Below, piece by piece: positions 1 to 10,366 of a DNA stretch of 64,000 nucleotides. Each line of letters opens with the position of its first letter. Within the stretch, counting starts at the first letter, position 1. The position numbers were made by a program, and so were the translations under genes. This stretch comes from Ectobius pallidus (taxonomy: Eukaryota > Arthropoda > Insecta > Blattodea > Ectobiidae), in NCBI GenBank assembly GCA_964059195.1, contig CAXKWD010000009.1, positions 148,733,890 to 148,797,889 of the forward strand. The letters are read 5' to 3'. The notes beneath the pieces are model-generated. The model had not been told where the DNA came from. It searched no databases and was given only the letters and a program-made list of their open reading frames with translations.

Positions 1-407
1 TGAATATTTACATACCATGAATCGTCCTCAACATTTCATCCTATATCACATCCATTTAAATTAATATCAGTTGAAATTTACTCCATTAAATACACTAATA
101 ATAGAAACAATTGACAATCAATACTTCCATGGCCTACACTACTGTATAGACACAGATCCCGAACTCCTGATATAGCCTCGAAGCTAAAAGGAGTATAAAG
201 ACAGCCAGTGGCGGACGCAATAGGGGGGTTACATCCCCCCCCCCCCCGAAATTTGAAAAAATGTACTCTAAGTGGCCAGTTTTATAAACTAATTGTATAT
301 GTAAGTTGATTAATTTTTTTAGTATTCTTTCTACCTATTCAAATCCCCCCCCACCCCGAAAAAAATTTCTGCGTCCGCCACTGAAGACAGCTGAAAGAAA
401 AAAAAAA
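1..407 (+). repeat. tRNA-derived SINE, family S1, cut by window edge and split by a hAT MITE
   Basis: This is the reverse complement of the body seen at 8.7-9.0 kb (shared blocks include ttgacaatcaat and cgaagctaaaaggagta). The tRNA-like head lies off the left edge. The body is interrupted at 206-383 and resumes at 384 with an A-rich tail at about 398-407. Family membership is read from five or more similar copies in the window. Confidence 0.8.
206..383. mobile_element. hAT-type MITE, 178 bp, inside an S1 SINE
   Basis: The terminal inverted repeats are CAGTGGCGGACGCA and TGCGTCCGCCACTG. A perfect 8-bp target duplication AAGACAGC flanks it (198-205 and 384-391), the size expected for hAT transposition. 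The interior is short, with C-tracts, and non-coding. It inserted after the SINE. Confidence 0.9.
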
Positions 408-840
408 GTGTTTTCAATGTTGGAGTGGCCTGCGAACGACCTGGATTGGGATCGAACCCGCGAGCAGTGACTGTGCAGAAAATACATCTCATTTATAGAC
501 TAAAACAGTGTTTCACAAATGCACAGAGTTAATCCACTCCCGGGTATTCGTATGATAAAGTTCTCGGATGTGTCAGGACCAGGATTTCACAGTAGAGGGG
601 AGTTCGCGGAATAAAGTGCTGCCACCCAGCGCTGCTTCTGGGAACTACGTCCAGCATCTCTGCTGGAGCAGATGGATCTGGGAATTTCCTCATCCCACTT
701 CACCGGATTGCTTCAGTCATGGGCGTCCGGCAGGGAGAAGGGGGAGGGGTAGGGAAAGGCCGCTGTTATGTATAACAGTAAATAGGCTGTTCCAAACTCT
801 CTTCCTGCCACCCCCTTGGGTGAGCTACTTCATGATAATC
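408..840. other. Unassigned spacer
   Basis: No gene was recognised. A short B-box-like string (gggatcgaaccc, about 448-460) hints at a decayed tRNA-derived repeat. The 116-codon frame beginning at 568 shows no recognisable domain. Confidence 0.4.
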
Positions 841-879
841 AGACCTGGGATTTTGAGGCAAATGCCTATTTTGTTCCTT

Positions 880-1298
880 TCTTTCTTTCTTTTTCGTAGT
901 TTTACCTCTCCCTTTTAGAATTTAAGCGACCCAAGCCGCCCGGGCCTTACAGGGCCGCGACCTGTCGGGACAGGGATTATCTTTGGATCACATACATACT
1001 TTTTTGACCATTCTCCCCGGATGAGTGATCAGCCCAACGCGGGGCCACCTCCGAGACAACACGAACACATAGGACGATACACACCATTCACACACACACT
1101 CACTCAGAACAAGGCGAGGATGAGGATGAAGATGATAATGACGGCCAGATGATATCCGGGGACCACAAGGGCCTAAAGTTACCTGACATTTGTCTCATAG
1201 GTGAGGGAAAACTCCGGAAAAAACCTCACCTAGGTAACTTGTCCCGAACAGGAATCGAACCCGGGCCCGCTGCGTGAGAGGATTGGACGCAGGGTGGA
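880..1298 (-). repeat. tRNA-derived SINE, family S3, with 14-bp target duplication
   Basis: The target duplication CTATTTTGTTCCTT occurs at 866-879 and 1299-1312. On the minus strand the tRNA-like head, with B box GGTTCGATTCC, lies at about 1245-1298, and a GAAA-type tail (tctttctttc on plus) lies at 880-893. Related copies are at 25100-25220 (tail) and 59795-60056. The duplication and tail indicate LINE-mediated insertion. Confidence 0.88.
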
Positions 1299-1853
1299 CT
1301 ATTTTGTTCCTTATGAAAAAAATATGAAAATTTTTAAATATGTGGACATTTCATAATATATCACTTATATTTACAGAGTTTTATAGTGCCCTAAAATGCC
1401 TATTTGGACCTTTGGAGCCTATTTTTACTATTTTAGTGCCTAAAATGCCTATTTTGTACATTTAAAATAAAATTAAACTTCTGTAACTTTTACAATCATT
1501 TAATGGACATCCCTGAATGAAGAGCAGAACAGCAGAGGGTGGGTTTTTCACAGAAATTTGATTTTCCCAAACATTTGTCGCCAAAGGAATGCTGACTGAT
1601 GGGGGAGGATTCTCTCAAAACAGCAGGTAGGCTATATAGTAAGAAGGGACACATTATGCAAAACTGTTTTTGATAAATGTATTTTTAATTCTGTCTTAAT
1701 TTTGCAATTACTTCTGTTAAGAATAGTTATACCACGTTCCTTACATTAAAAAAAAAAAAATCACGTTACAGTTTATGAGCATATTGTAGTATTTTAAAGT
1801 CTATTTTCTGTCTATTTACACATTTTTAAAGCATATTTTAAGTCCCTATTTTT

Positions 1854-2003
1854 AGGTAGATTTTCGAAGAAAAATCTACCTATTGCAATGGATACCACTT
1901 TATGATTTTCGAAAAATTCTTTCATATCTTTGCGTTTCATGCTCCCCTAAGTACGAAACCACCGCCCGTTCAAAAAAAATTGTGCGATAGTTAAATATAT
2001 ATT

Positions 2004-2058
<55 letters not shown>

Positions 2059-2750
2059 CTTTACACGATAGCGGCCGTAATTTTGAAGATATTTGAACCA
2101 AATTTTATTATGTTATTTCTAGGCCCAATAGTACGGACAAGTTCGTTAATGGGCAAAATTGGCCCAAGGGGGTGGTCGGGGGAGGGGGTTGAAATTTTGA
2201 AAACTTTATATCTCGGCCCCTATGAAGTATAGAGGGAAACTTTGTTTGAATAAATTAGAGTACTCCCTATGGAGTTCACAGTGACACCAACGATTCGGGG
2301 GTTCGAGTGAGGGTGGGGGTGGAGGTGGGGGTGGGGGATGAAAATTCGAAACTTTTGAAACCACGTCTTGTGGGGTATCGTTGAAAAGCTCTTGATGAGT
2401 ACTCTACAAATCAATAAATAGTTTCTTGATAGCTCTCATATGACGCGAGATTTTAATGTTTGAAAATAATAACACTTAAAAGAATTATTATAATATCATA
2501 ATTTTGTCTTGTTTAGCGGCTTTGCTAACTTTATTCATTGCTGATCTTGCGCACGGCCTCCCAGAATATTATATCCTATTCTTGTTGTCAAAACAAATGA
2601 TTGTAGGCTCTTCCTCTTTACCGAATTCAGTTCTTATTACTGTAGGTTTACCATGCCAAGGCTAAAGAAGAAGAGTGCTATGCAGCGACAATAAATTAAA
2701 CCAAAAGCACTTCGAAATCTACCTCCGCCTGTAGGCCTGCCTAAAGGGAT
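1854..2750. mobile_element. Family B element
   Basis: It starts with a short hairpin (aggtagattttcgaagaaaa, then atctacct) and ends cgaaatctacct followed by gtaggcctgcctaaaggga. A second copy at about 49769-50557 matches over most of its length. It lies inside the family A element. It carries an AT microsatellite near 1992-2060, which is much shorter in the other copy. Superfamily unknown; no intact coding frame. Confidence 0.7.
1985..2062. repeat. AT-rich microsatellite
   Basis: Runs of (AT)n broken by TTTATAT lie inside the family B element. Confidence 0.9.
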
Positions 2751-2957
2751 TTTTTTCTTTTAAAAGCCTATTTACTTGTTATAAAAGCATATTTTAGGTG
2801 CATAAAACTAATAAGTTATTTTTAGAGCCTAAAATCCCAAGTCTAATAATAATTCAGGTTTTGAAATCCTCAAGATATTTCACGTAATTAATTTATCTAC
2901 ACATAACAAATAGAATTTACAATATTGAATTTTCTGGAAATAGCCAGTAAAGCCCTG

Positions 2958-3727
2958 CAGCCATTTCATAAAATATGGGGATTTTCCCTCAAAGAGAGAT
3001 GTGATGAAATTATTGTAATTTGGTGGTCAGATATAAGTTTAAAACCTCAAATTCTCTGAATATTAAGGACTTAGGTGTGTCAGAAGTGGTTTCAAGTGTA
3101 AAATCTGTCGATTTACTTATCTTTTGCTTTGGGTTATTTTTTTGTCATTTTTAGCGTTATTTTAACGCTCTTTAGTACCAAGTAGTCAAGAGTAATCAGC
3201 TTTGTCCATTTTCATTTGAGAAAATTTACATCTTAAGGTACAATTTGGTATAAGATTAACTTCAAAAAATATGCGTGGTTAATTACTATGTAAAATAACA
3301 AACAAGTGACTTTTTGTCCCACCCGTAATGGTGATAGTTTTGTTAAATTATTATTGATGAGTTAAATAAATGGTCTAACAACCTGGAAACAGTTTATAAT
3401 TTTTATTTAATCCATCATACTTTCATTAATAACAACATTAAGACCCTAACAGTCATAGCAGAACAGAAAATGAGCTTTTGTTTTGCATCATTAAAATCAG
3501 TGTCCAAATTATGTCCCACCCGTAATAGATTTTGGAAAAAAAATTTAAAATACTTAAAATAAATTTTAAATAATGCTTTGCATGTAGTGTGGAGGAGAAG
3601 GCATTGTAAATTTTACAGAATGTGAAGAACCAATTCTAGTTTATTATACATTATATGTAGGCCCTAATAAACAAAAATAGTTTTCATAATATGCTAGAAT
3701 GTCCCACCCGTAATGATGAAATGGCTG
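2958..3727. mobile_element. Family C MITE with CAGCCATTTCAT ends and repeated TGTCCCACCCGTAAT motif
   Basis: The termini CAGCCATTTCATA and ATGAAATGGCTG are inverted. The 15-bp motif TGTCCCACCCGTAAT appears at 3315-3329, 3512-3526 and 3700-3714. Other copies are at 15626-17030 (reverse, split by a hAT) and 46474-47183. Flanking direct repeats are about 4 bp and imperfect. Non-coding. Confidence 0.85.
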
Positions 3728-3789
3728 CCTTATTAGGCTACTTTGAGTGAATATTGGATGTTTTTAAAGTGGGATACCGTAAGAGATGA

Positions 3790-3794
3790 TAATA

Positions 3795-3840
<46 letters not shown>
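3790..3840. repeat. (AAT)n microsatellite
   Basis: About 16 AAT units. Confidence 0.95.
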
Positions 3841-4109
3841 CTACTACTTACGAAACAAATAGTCGAATTCAACGAAAACAGGAGTAAAGCGAAAACGGAC
3901 TACGAAGTGGATCGGCAAAATCAAAACCGGCAGAAATTACACCAGAAGATGTCCAAAACCGGGAAATCTGCAGGACCAAAATTAGCAAATTGACCAAGAG
4001 GAAAACCCAAAGAAGAAGACTGGAACAACGTGGTCTAAAGAGAGTAAGAAAGCCCACAGTAAAAGGATGAAAGAGATATGGGCACAAAGGAGGGCAAATG
4101 CACAGCCCT
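3841..4109 (+). other. Unassigned A-rich segment, possibly decayed coding DNA
   Basis: The plus strand is rich in Lys/Arg codons with interruptions. A stretch reading roughly like SKESKKAHSKRMKEIWAQRR suggests an old element-encoded protein. The family is not established. Confidence 0.25.
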
Positions 4110-4271
4110 AAGGTGCTTTGCAGATGACAAGTCCTATGTCCTGCAACTGCATAGATACGCGGTCCAATCAGAGACGGCGAGACGGAGGGAAGACTCTCAT
4201 TGCTAGCGGCAGTCTTTTAGCCCGTACACGTGATTGGCGGTGAAGGAAAAGACTTTCTTATTTGAAAAGTA
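4110..4271 (+). repeat. Dispersed 160-bp repeat, inverse copy at 11.2 kb
   Basis: This segment (gcagatgacaagtcctatgt through ttggcggtgaaggaaaagac) is nearly the exact reverse complement of 11208-11370. No coding or terminal structure was identified. Confidence 0.8.
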
Positions 4272-4301
4272 CTTTCAGTACTTTGCGTAGTCCTAATGCC
4301 A

Positions 4302-4415
4302 CATTGTTCATTTAAGGGTTTTAAAAACAGATTTTATTCGTTATTTTAATCGAATGTAATCAAATGACAAATTAAAAAGTTAACATAGAAATACATATTC
4401 TGAAAGTTGTAATTA
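4302..4415 (+). repeat. Direct repeat shared with 5.5 kb
   Basis: The block from acagattttattcgt to tagaaatacatattctgaaa recurs at about 5519-5606, where it is broken by the palindromic element, and resumes at 5937. This copy therefore shows what the target looked like before the insertion. Confidence 0.7.
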
Positions 4416-5518
4416 TATATCTCTTTATATATATACACGCATATTTTACCGAGTAGCCTACTATTGGTGCCATTTTAAGAAGACCTCGTCCCAAACCATC
4501 GTCTACCCAGAAAAGAATTAATAGAATTATTCCTTAATCCGAAAATCAGCATCGACACCGACGTAGATTAGGTGCTTTTGTAGTAGCGTGGATTTCCCCA
4601 GTATTGCCGTTGACATTCACCACTTCTCAAGTGAAGTAAACGTGCTGTGTTACGTATTTGGACTGCAGACAGGTGCGAATACGCCTAATTCACTGATTGA
4701 CAGGTCGAAGAGGATTAGGGTGGCAACAGGTAGAGGAAGTTCTTGGGGGGGGGGAAGTCTTTAAAAAGTTACACTCACAATAGACTAATATATTATAGGC
4801 CTAGATCCTCGGCATTACTAAACTAATGGTGTGTTACATGTATTTAACAATATCATTTAAACTTGTTCTATATTCAAATAGTCTGCTGCCATTTACTTTG
4901 AATTTATAGAATGTAAAAATATTATCTTATCCTGTCCTTATAATACGAAAGTATTCATGAATAAAATGAAATTAATAAAATTATAGGTTTTAAAAAAGCT
5001 GCCTGAAAATTACCAGAAATTACGAATTTATGACAAACTACTGTATCCTTTATTATGAATTTAAGAGCCAATCCGCTCACCTATTTCAGTTAAGACAAGA
5101 ACAGTTTATGTCGGTAGAAAGAAACAGAAGACAAACCTTTCACCTACTTCTGCTGCCATCTAGCGCTTGATATCTGCACTACGTTCTCGAGCCAGGCAAC
5201 AGATGGCGATTGTGTTGGTACATCACAGGCGACATTTCAAACTAAATGAACGGAGTGATATGGAAACGAAAGTTTTGATTTCTTTTGTAGTCCGAAGTAG
5301 TAATAGAGTGAAAGAGTGTAATCTATCATCATGAAAGTGACAAATATTTTTTCCCCGCTAGACTAAACTGTAAATTTATTACATAGCGTCGGACTGCACA
5401 GAAAACAACTTCCACAACGATTAGTCCCGTAGTATTCTTGCACAAAATTCTGTATACGAGCATGACTTTTAAAATTATTTGCCAATATTTTCCTGTTTAC
5501 TTTTTAAAAACTAAAGTA
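4416..5518. other. Unassigned sequence with one dispersed motif
   Basis: No gene was recognised. GGACTGCACAGAAAAC, a motif found at many places in the window, lies at about 5391-5406. Confidence 0.4.
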
Positions 5519-5606
5519 AGGCCACATTGTTAAAAACAGATTTTATTCGTATTTTAAATCCAATGTAATCTAATGATAAATTAAGAACTTAACATAGAAA
5601 TACATA

Positions 5607-5936
5607 TATATAAGCTTTCATGAACCACAGATTATTGTCTCTGTCGGACATTACATGATAATATTATAGGAGAAAAATTCCTCCGACACTGGGACTTGAA
5701 CCCAGGACCTTTGGCTATTCGCGCCAATGCTCTACCAACTGAGCTAAGCCGGAGTTCAATTCACAGCGCCGGATGGAACCTCTCTCCTATGACTGATTGC
5801 CCTAATGGTCTACCTCACAGACATACAAGTTATGTCATATGCAGTACTGTGAGGCACACTAATTAGTTGGCGCGAATAGCCAAAGGTCCTGGGTTCAAGT
5901 CCCAGTGTCGGAGGAATTTTTCTCCTATAATATTAT
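5607..5936. mobile_element. Palindromic tRNA-like (SINE-like) element with 14-bp target duplication
   Basis: It is flanked by CATAGAAATACATA at 5593-5606 and 5937-5950. A 72-nt perfect inverted repeat (5656-5727 and 5867-5938) carries the 3' two-thirds of a tRNA-like fold on both strands. The spacer is 139 bp. The ends of the arms run into the right duplication by 2 nt. Related degenerate copies lie at 48722-48990 and 49022-49110. The long target duplication points to LINE-type integration. Confidence 0.8.
5681..5754 (-). pseudogene. tRNA-like cloverleaf, anticodon position GAA, probably non-functional
   Basis: On the minus strand the acceptor arms (CTCCGGC and GTCGGAG), D arm (GCTC/GAGC), anticodon stem (TTGGC/GCCAA) and T arm (CTGGG-TTCAAGT-CCCAG) can all be drawn. 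The anticodon loop GCGAATA lacks the universal U33 and has a pyrimidine at 37, and one acceptor junction is irregular. With the inverted second copy of its 3' part, this favours a transposed tRNA-derived unit over a working tRNA-Phe gene. Confidence 0.6.
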
Positions 5937-5957
5937 CATAGAAATACATATTCTGAA

Positions 5958-6606
5958 AGTTGAGAGGCTTTCTCCTGACTGAATGAATGACTGACTGACA
6001 GAATCAACGAAGAACCTAAACTATAATAGGTAGAGACTTGGAATTTCGATAGTACCTTCGTTTCATAATGTAACTTAAGTGTTCGCTAAGAAAGGATTTT
6101 GAAATTTGTTATTATTTTAAATGCCAAAAATAAAAATGTTTTTGAGAACACTCAATCCCTTCTTACACAGAATTATCAAATCCAAATAACAGTTCACATG
6201 ACAACAGTGTGTTGTGGCCAGTGGTCTCAGGTAGCTTAGGAAATAAATTATACGGGACTTTGACAAATTAGAGAACAATTCTTCTAATGCACAATGTGAT
6301 GCAGTCACATAACTTTCTCTACCCTGGACATAAGAGAAAACAATACGAGGTATGGCAATGTGTATATTATTATATCGAAGGTTTTTGGGGAGGGAAGTAT
6401 GAAAGTGATATGCTTGGTGTGTAGAAGCGATGGGATGCAGAATTCTACATCCTCTATGAGCCATAAAAAGCTATACCAAGCGTTTTCTGAGGGAATAGTT
6501 TGAGTGTGATAAGTCGTTTTTCCTCATTTCAAATTCTACATAGGCCTACCTATTTAAGGACCTAGAGTTTGAAAAACGAAAGACCTTCATGAGTTAATTT
6601 CGAATG
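5958..6606 (+). mobile_element. Decayed non-autonomous Helitron, family H1
   Basis: It shares blocks with the intact copies at 29030-29878 and 42378-43139: ctcctgactgaatgaatg, taggtagagacttggaat, cataactttctctaccctgg, and a gggaatagtttgagtgtgat block. Both the TC 5' terminus and the hairpin-CTAG 3' terminus are missing. Confidence 0.75.
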
Positions 6607-7182
6607 TCTGCATAAAATTTATTCTAGTTAACAAATAGGTTGTGAACATATGCAGGGCATATTCAACAGAAGGAGTTCCCCCCCCCCCTTACTCATTTGT
6701 AATCGTAACAATAAACTTTAAAGGGAGCGATCTATTGCCGCATTCAACTGTCTCTGAACGGAACAAGTATAATTTTCCTTTTATAAATAAAAAAAATGAA
6801 GTATTTTTACTAACATCCTCTCCTCAAGATAAACAATTGACACGAGCCACGGCCCCCTAGATGAGCTTGACTTGTCACACTGCCAAGGCCAACTCATACT
6901 CATGCCTGGAATGCATAACCGTCATGCCCCGCGCGCGCAGACAATGGCCGGGCACACACACTCATTCACACGGAAATGAATCCACTTAAAGCCGGCCTAA
7001 TCACGGCCTAACGGATGCATAATAAAGACAAATCACAAGCGGGTTTTAAATTTCTTTTTCTACTCCAACCCTAGGTATAATAGACTACATATAGAGGAAG
7101 TTTGAACTCATTGAATCCAAAATAGCGATTTATGGCATAAGTGGGAAGAGATTTATTTTATTTTGCCAGTAGAGCAAAAAAA
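6607..7182. other. Unassigned sequence
   Basis: No gene or repeat boundary was recognised. It holds a C-tract near 6680 and a CG-rich cgcgcgcg string near 6930. Confidence 0.35.
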
Positions 7183-7790
7183 AAAAGTGTGCGTGGAACG
7201 CGTGAAACTTGTTTTAATTTTTGAATTTTTTTTCAATTTTGGATTTTTTTTCAATTTTGGATAGTTGGACTTTTTAATATTGGGTTTTTGGACTTTTTTA
7301 AATTTTGGATTTTTTAATTTTCGATTTATAATTTTGGATTTTTTTATTATTAAAATTTGGATTTTGGATTGTTTAATTTTGGATTTTTTATTTTTAAATT
7401 TTGTATTTTTAATTATAATTTTTTTATTTTGTAAATTTTGGATATATGGATTTTTTATTTTTAAAATTCTGGATCCTTGGACTTTTTAATTTGGATCTTT
7501 GAATTCTTTAATTTTGGAATTTTATTATTTTTATTTTGGTTTTTTAAAAGTTTTTGATCTTTGATTTTTCTACTTTTTGGATTTTGTTTTTTTTTTAATT
7601 TTGGATTTTAAAAATTTTTAATTTTAATTTTTTCAATTTTGGATAAGCCTAATCATTGAGTTGATTGTTTTCTGTGCAGTCCGTTCCGTCACACTTCACT
7701 AATTTCGTGACGATTTTGAGCGTTACACAAGCTCTCGATTTACCCCCACCGCGGCTAAAGAAGTTTCACTTCAAAGACATTTTACTACTG
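7183..7790 (+). repeat. Family T element with degenerate TTTTGGATTTTTTAA array
   Basis: It begins gtgtgcgtggaacgc and holds about 430 bp of irregular AATTTTGGATTTTT units. It then has a conserved 3' flank (taagcctaatcattgagttg, gttttctgtgcagtccg, tcgtgacgattt, aagtttcacttcaaa). Other copies are at 34312-34800, 52365-53175 and 62120-62540 (reverse). No transposase and no clear termini were found, so its class is unknown. Confidence 0.75.
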
Positions 7791-7861
7791 TATGTACCAT
7801 ATGCCATTTTTAGACACCCGTTAATAATAGTAAAATGATTATTTTATTAGTAATGTGTAGC

Positions 7862-8318
7862 CATTTGGGGAGCTTTCAGCTATCCTACCACCTAATAGAC
7901 GGGTTATCCTTCACTGTCTGTGGAATTCTTTACCTGAGGATATAAAAGACTACCGAACACTCAGAACCTTCTAGATGAAGTTAGTTGACCACCAACCATT
8001 AACATTTATATTATAGGCCTATACTACTTTCATGTTAAAAATTGTCGATTTTGTATTATTTTTACTAATTTTTATTTTATTTTATTTTTTCTCTTTCTAC
8101 CTATTTTGCTTCCATTCCTTCTACTTACAATGTTGAATTTTCATTATTATAATTTAATATAGTTTTAATTGCAGTTTACACTAACAATTATCATTTATAA
8201 CTTATAATATAATCATGCCTCTCTTTTTTTATTTTTTATTCTTAATTAGATTATTTGGTAACGTTTGAATATATCCCCCTCTGGTTAGTGGAAGAGGGAA
8301 ATATAAATAAAGAAATAC
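7862..8318 (+). pseudogene. LINE 3' end with reverse-transcriptase C-terminal relic
   Basis: In one plus frame near 7895-7975 the sequence reads like CLWNSLPEDIKDYRTLRTF followed by a stop. This is the LPxDIKxxxSxxxFK pattern at the C-terminus of CR1/Jockey-type reverse transcriptases. An AT-rich 3' UTR and an aaataaagaaata tail follow near 8300-8318. It is a 5'-truncated dead copy. Confidence 0.6.
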
Positions 8319-8699
8319 ACGAATAATATGCGCTCTTCAGCCACCAAGTATGTCGATTTTTGCGTCCACAATGAGAAATTCAGTATTTAAAATGGCAATT
8401 CTCAATTTTTATCAAACTGAGTCTATTTAATAATCATATTAATTGAGTATTAACAATGTAAATAATCAAAGTTTGTTACTCTGGAGTGTTATAATTTTAT
8501 ACCACTCAGCGGCATAGTTTTCAGCTATTATTTAACATAATTTACCGTTGAAAGTGCTTCTTTCGTCTTCGACAGTCTGGAAATTATATTTTCAGAAACA
8601 TGTCTGTGATTAAGCAAAGGTCAAGAATAAGTCCTTAGTATAAGATAAGAAGATTGGCGACGATTTCCTCTTACATTTTACGTGGTTTAAGTTTAGTAT

Positions 8700-9070
8700 G
8701 GGGATTTTTTTTTTTCCTTTCTTTTTATTTCAGCTGTGTGTATACTCCTTTTAGCTACGAGACCATATCAGGAGTTCGGGACCTGTGTCTATACAGCACG
8801 GTAGGCTATGGAACTATTGATTGTCAATTGTTTCTACTGTCGGTGTATTTTTATGGAGTAAATTTCAACTGATATTAATTTAACTGGATATGATACAGGA
8901 TGAAATGGTGAGGATGATTCATGGTATGTATATATCCAATTCGACATTTGCCTCTACGACTGGGGAAACCATAAAAAAACCCATGTCAATTGGCCGGTCA
9001 CGAGATTTAAACCTGGAACCTACCGAATGCGAGTTCAAGACGTTACCATCTCGGCCACCTCCCTCGGTGA
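8700..9070 (-). repeat. tRNA-derived SINE, family S1, near full length
   Basis: On the minus strand the tRNA-like head is at about 8990-9070 (B box near 9003-9013; the head reads ctcggccacctc on plus). The body follows, then a pyrimidine-rich run on plus (8704-8727) as the A-tail. It matches copies at 1, 41985, 51065 and 63255. Confidence 0.85.
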
Positions 9071-9885
9071 CAGCTAAATAAAACTCTTTAATTCGATAAT
9101 ATTTGCACTTAGACTAATATAAATATGGAGGTTTTGAAAAGAAACCTAGACATTCAAAATTTCGTAGGGTGTAACATAATAAATGCAGAGATTGATATTC
9201 CTGGGGAATTTCGTAAGAAAAGATTAGTTACATCATGTGGCGTTGAAAGGGCTTTTGACCAACGTCGCTCAGTGATATCAATTCGTCACTGCGATAAAAT
9301 ATCTGTTGAATCATTCTTGCTTAAATCTAATAATAAATGGTATTAAGTATACCATAAACCAACCAAGAAATTAAACTACTTAGCCAAAGTACGCATAAAT
9401 GTACACGATATATTCTTAGCCCTTAAATGTTCCAGACTCAATTTCTCACGCGAATTATAAATCTGTGCCGGACTGCATAGAAAACAGATATACAAATGAT
9501 TAGTACCATAGTTTATTTTATTACACACTATTCTGTAAATTTTACATGAATTTTCTATTTTCTTTCGATACGTTTTCCTATATTTTATTACAAATTAGCA
9601 GGTACATAAATAAATAAATTATTTTAGACGTAGTAAATAAACAATTAAAACTTATCTTGTGCTGCCAAATGGGAATACAAATTCAAACTAAACTATTTAA
9701 ATGAACCACAGATTCGTGAACCATTCATCTTTAGAACTTAAACATTTTAAACTTAATAACTAAAAATCCGGCTTCGAGGACCATTTCATGTCAAGAATAA
9801 GGGGGGGGGGGGGAATCTACCTCAAATCCGAATACCCTATTTAAAAAATAAATAAATAAAAAGAAGAAAAAGACAATGAATTTTG
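9071..9885. other. Unassigned AT-rich sequence
   Basis: The 73-codon frame at 9125-9346 has no recognised domain. The dispersed motif in the form GGACTGCATAGAAAAC lies at about 9472-9487, followed by atgattagtaccatag. Confidence 0.35.
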
Positions 9886-10190
9886 TTCGACCGCTTGCGT
9901 GGACTAGTGGCAATGCTGGCTACGGATCCGAAACCCGGAACCTCCTCGAGTTTTTCTGAGGTAGGGAATTCTGGAACGGGGTGCACTAAGCCTCGTGATT
10001 CAAAATGAGGAAGCTACTTGATAGAGAAGTAAGGCATCCGGTCATGGAAACCACCATTAACGGCCGTGGGTGTCGGCATGCTGACCACATGCCCCTACAC
10101 CTGCCATCTGCCTATGGAAGATGACGCAGCGGCCGGGTGGTAGGCCTAATAAATTCAGGGATGTAGCGCCACGGAGTTTAGTTTATTTTT
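9886..10190 (+). repeat. SINE, family S2
   Basis: A head with tRNA-like text (gtggactagtggcaatgctg, then a degenerate B box) is followed by a body shared with 35240-35520 (reverse) and 45287-45392. Shared body strings are ccattaacggccgtgggtgt, gccatctgcctatggaagat and agcgccacggagttta. The tail is T-rich. Confidence 0.75.
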
Positions 10191-10366
10191 ATTTTGATTT
10201 TTAATTGTACTTTCTTCCAAATCGATCAATGTTTTCTCATTTAAACCTGCATTTATTACACCCATCTGTCCACCTAAGTATAAAAAATCATATCTCTGCG
10301 TGACTTAACGTTATGAACAAATGGATTAAGCAGAGCGGACTAACAAAATCGAAGGTATCGAAAATA

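Larger units (their letters stand above)
841..2844. mobile_element. Family A inverted-repeat element with two nested insertions
   Basis: It begins agacctgggattttgaggc and ends gcctaaaatcccaagtct, an inverted pair. Its interior of gcctatttt and tgcctaaaatg repeats also occurs at 26965-27577, 46103-46458 and 54376-55026. A SINE (880-1298) and an element of family B (about 1854-2750) have inserted into it, so it is about 0.7 kb without them. Non-coding; superfamily not determined. Confidence 0.75.

Noticed and set aside
568..918. 116-codon plus-strand frame
   Set aside because: It runs from spacer into family A and an SINE tail, so it is composite and meaningless as a protein.
5681..5754. Functional tRNA-Phe (GAA)
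   Set aside because: U33 is absent, position 37 is a pyrimidine, the acceptor/D junction is irregular and the unit is embedded in a transposed palindrome.
6117..6464. 115-codon minus-strand frame
   Set aside because: It lies wholly in a decayed Helitron and the frame is not kept in other copies.
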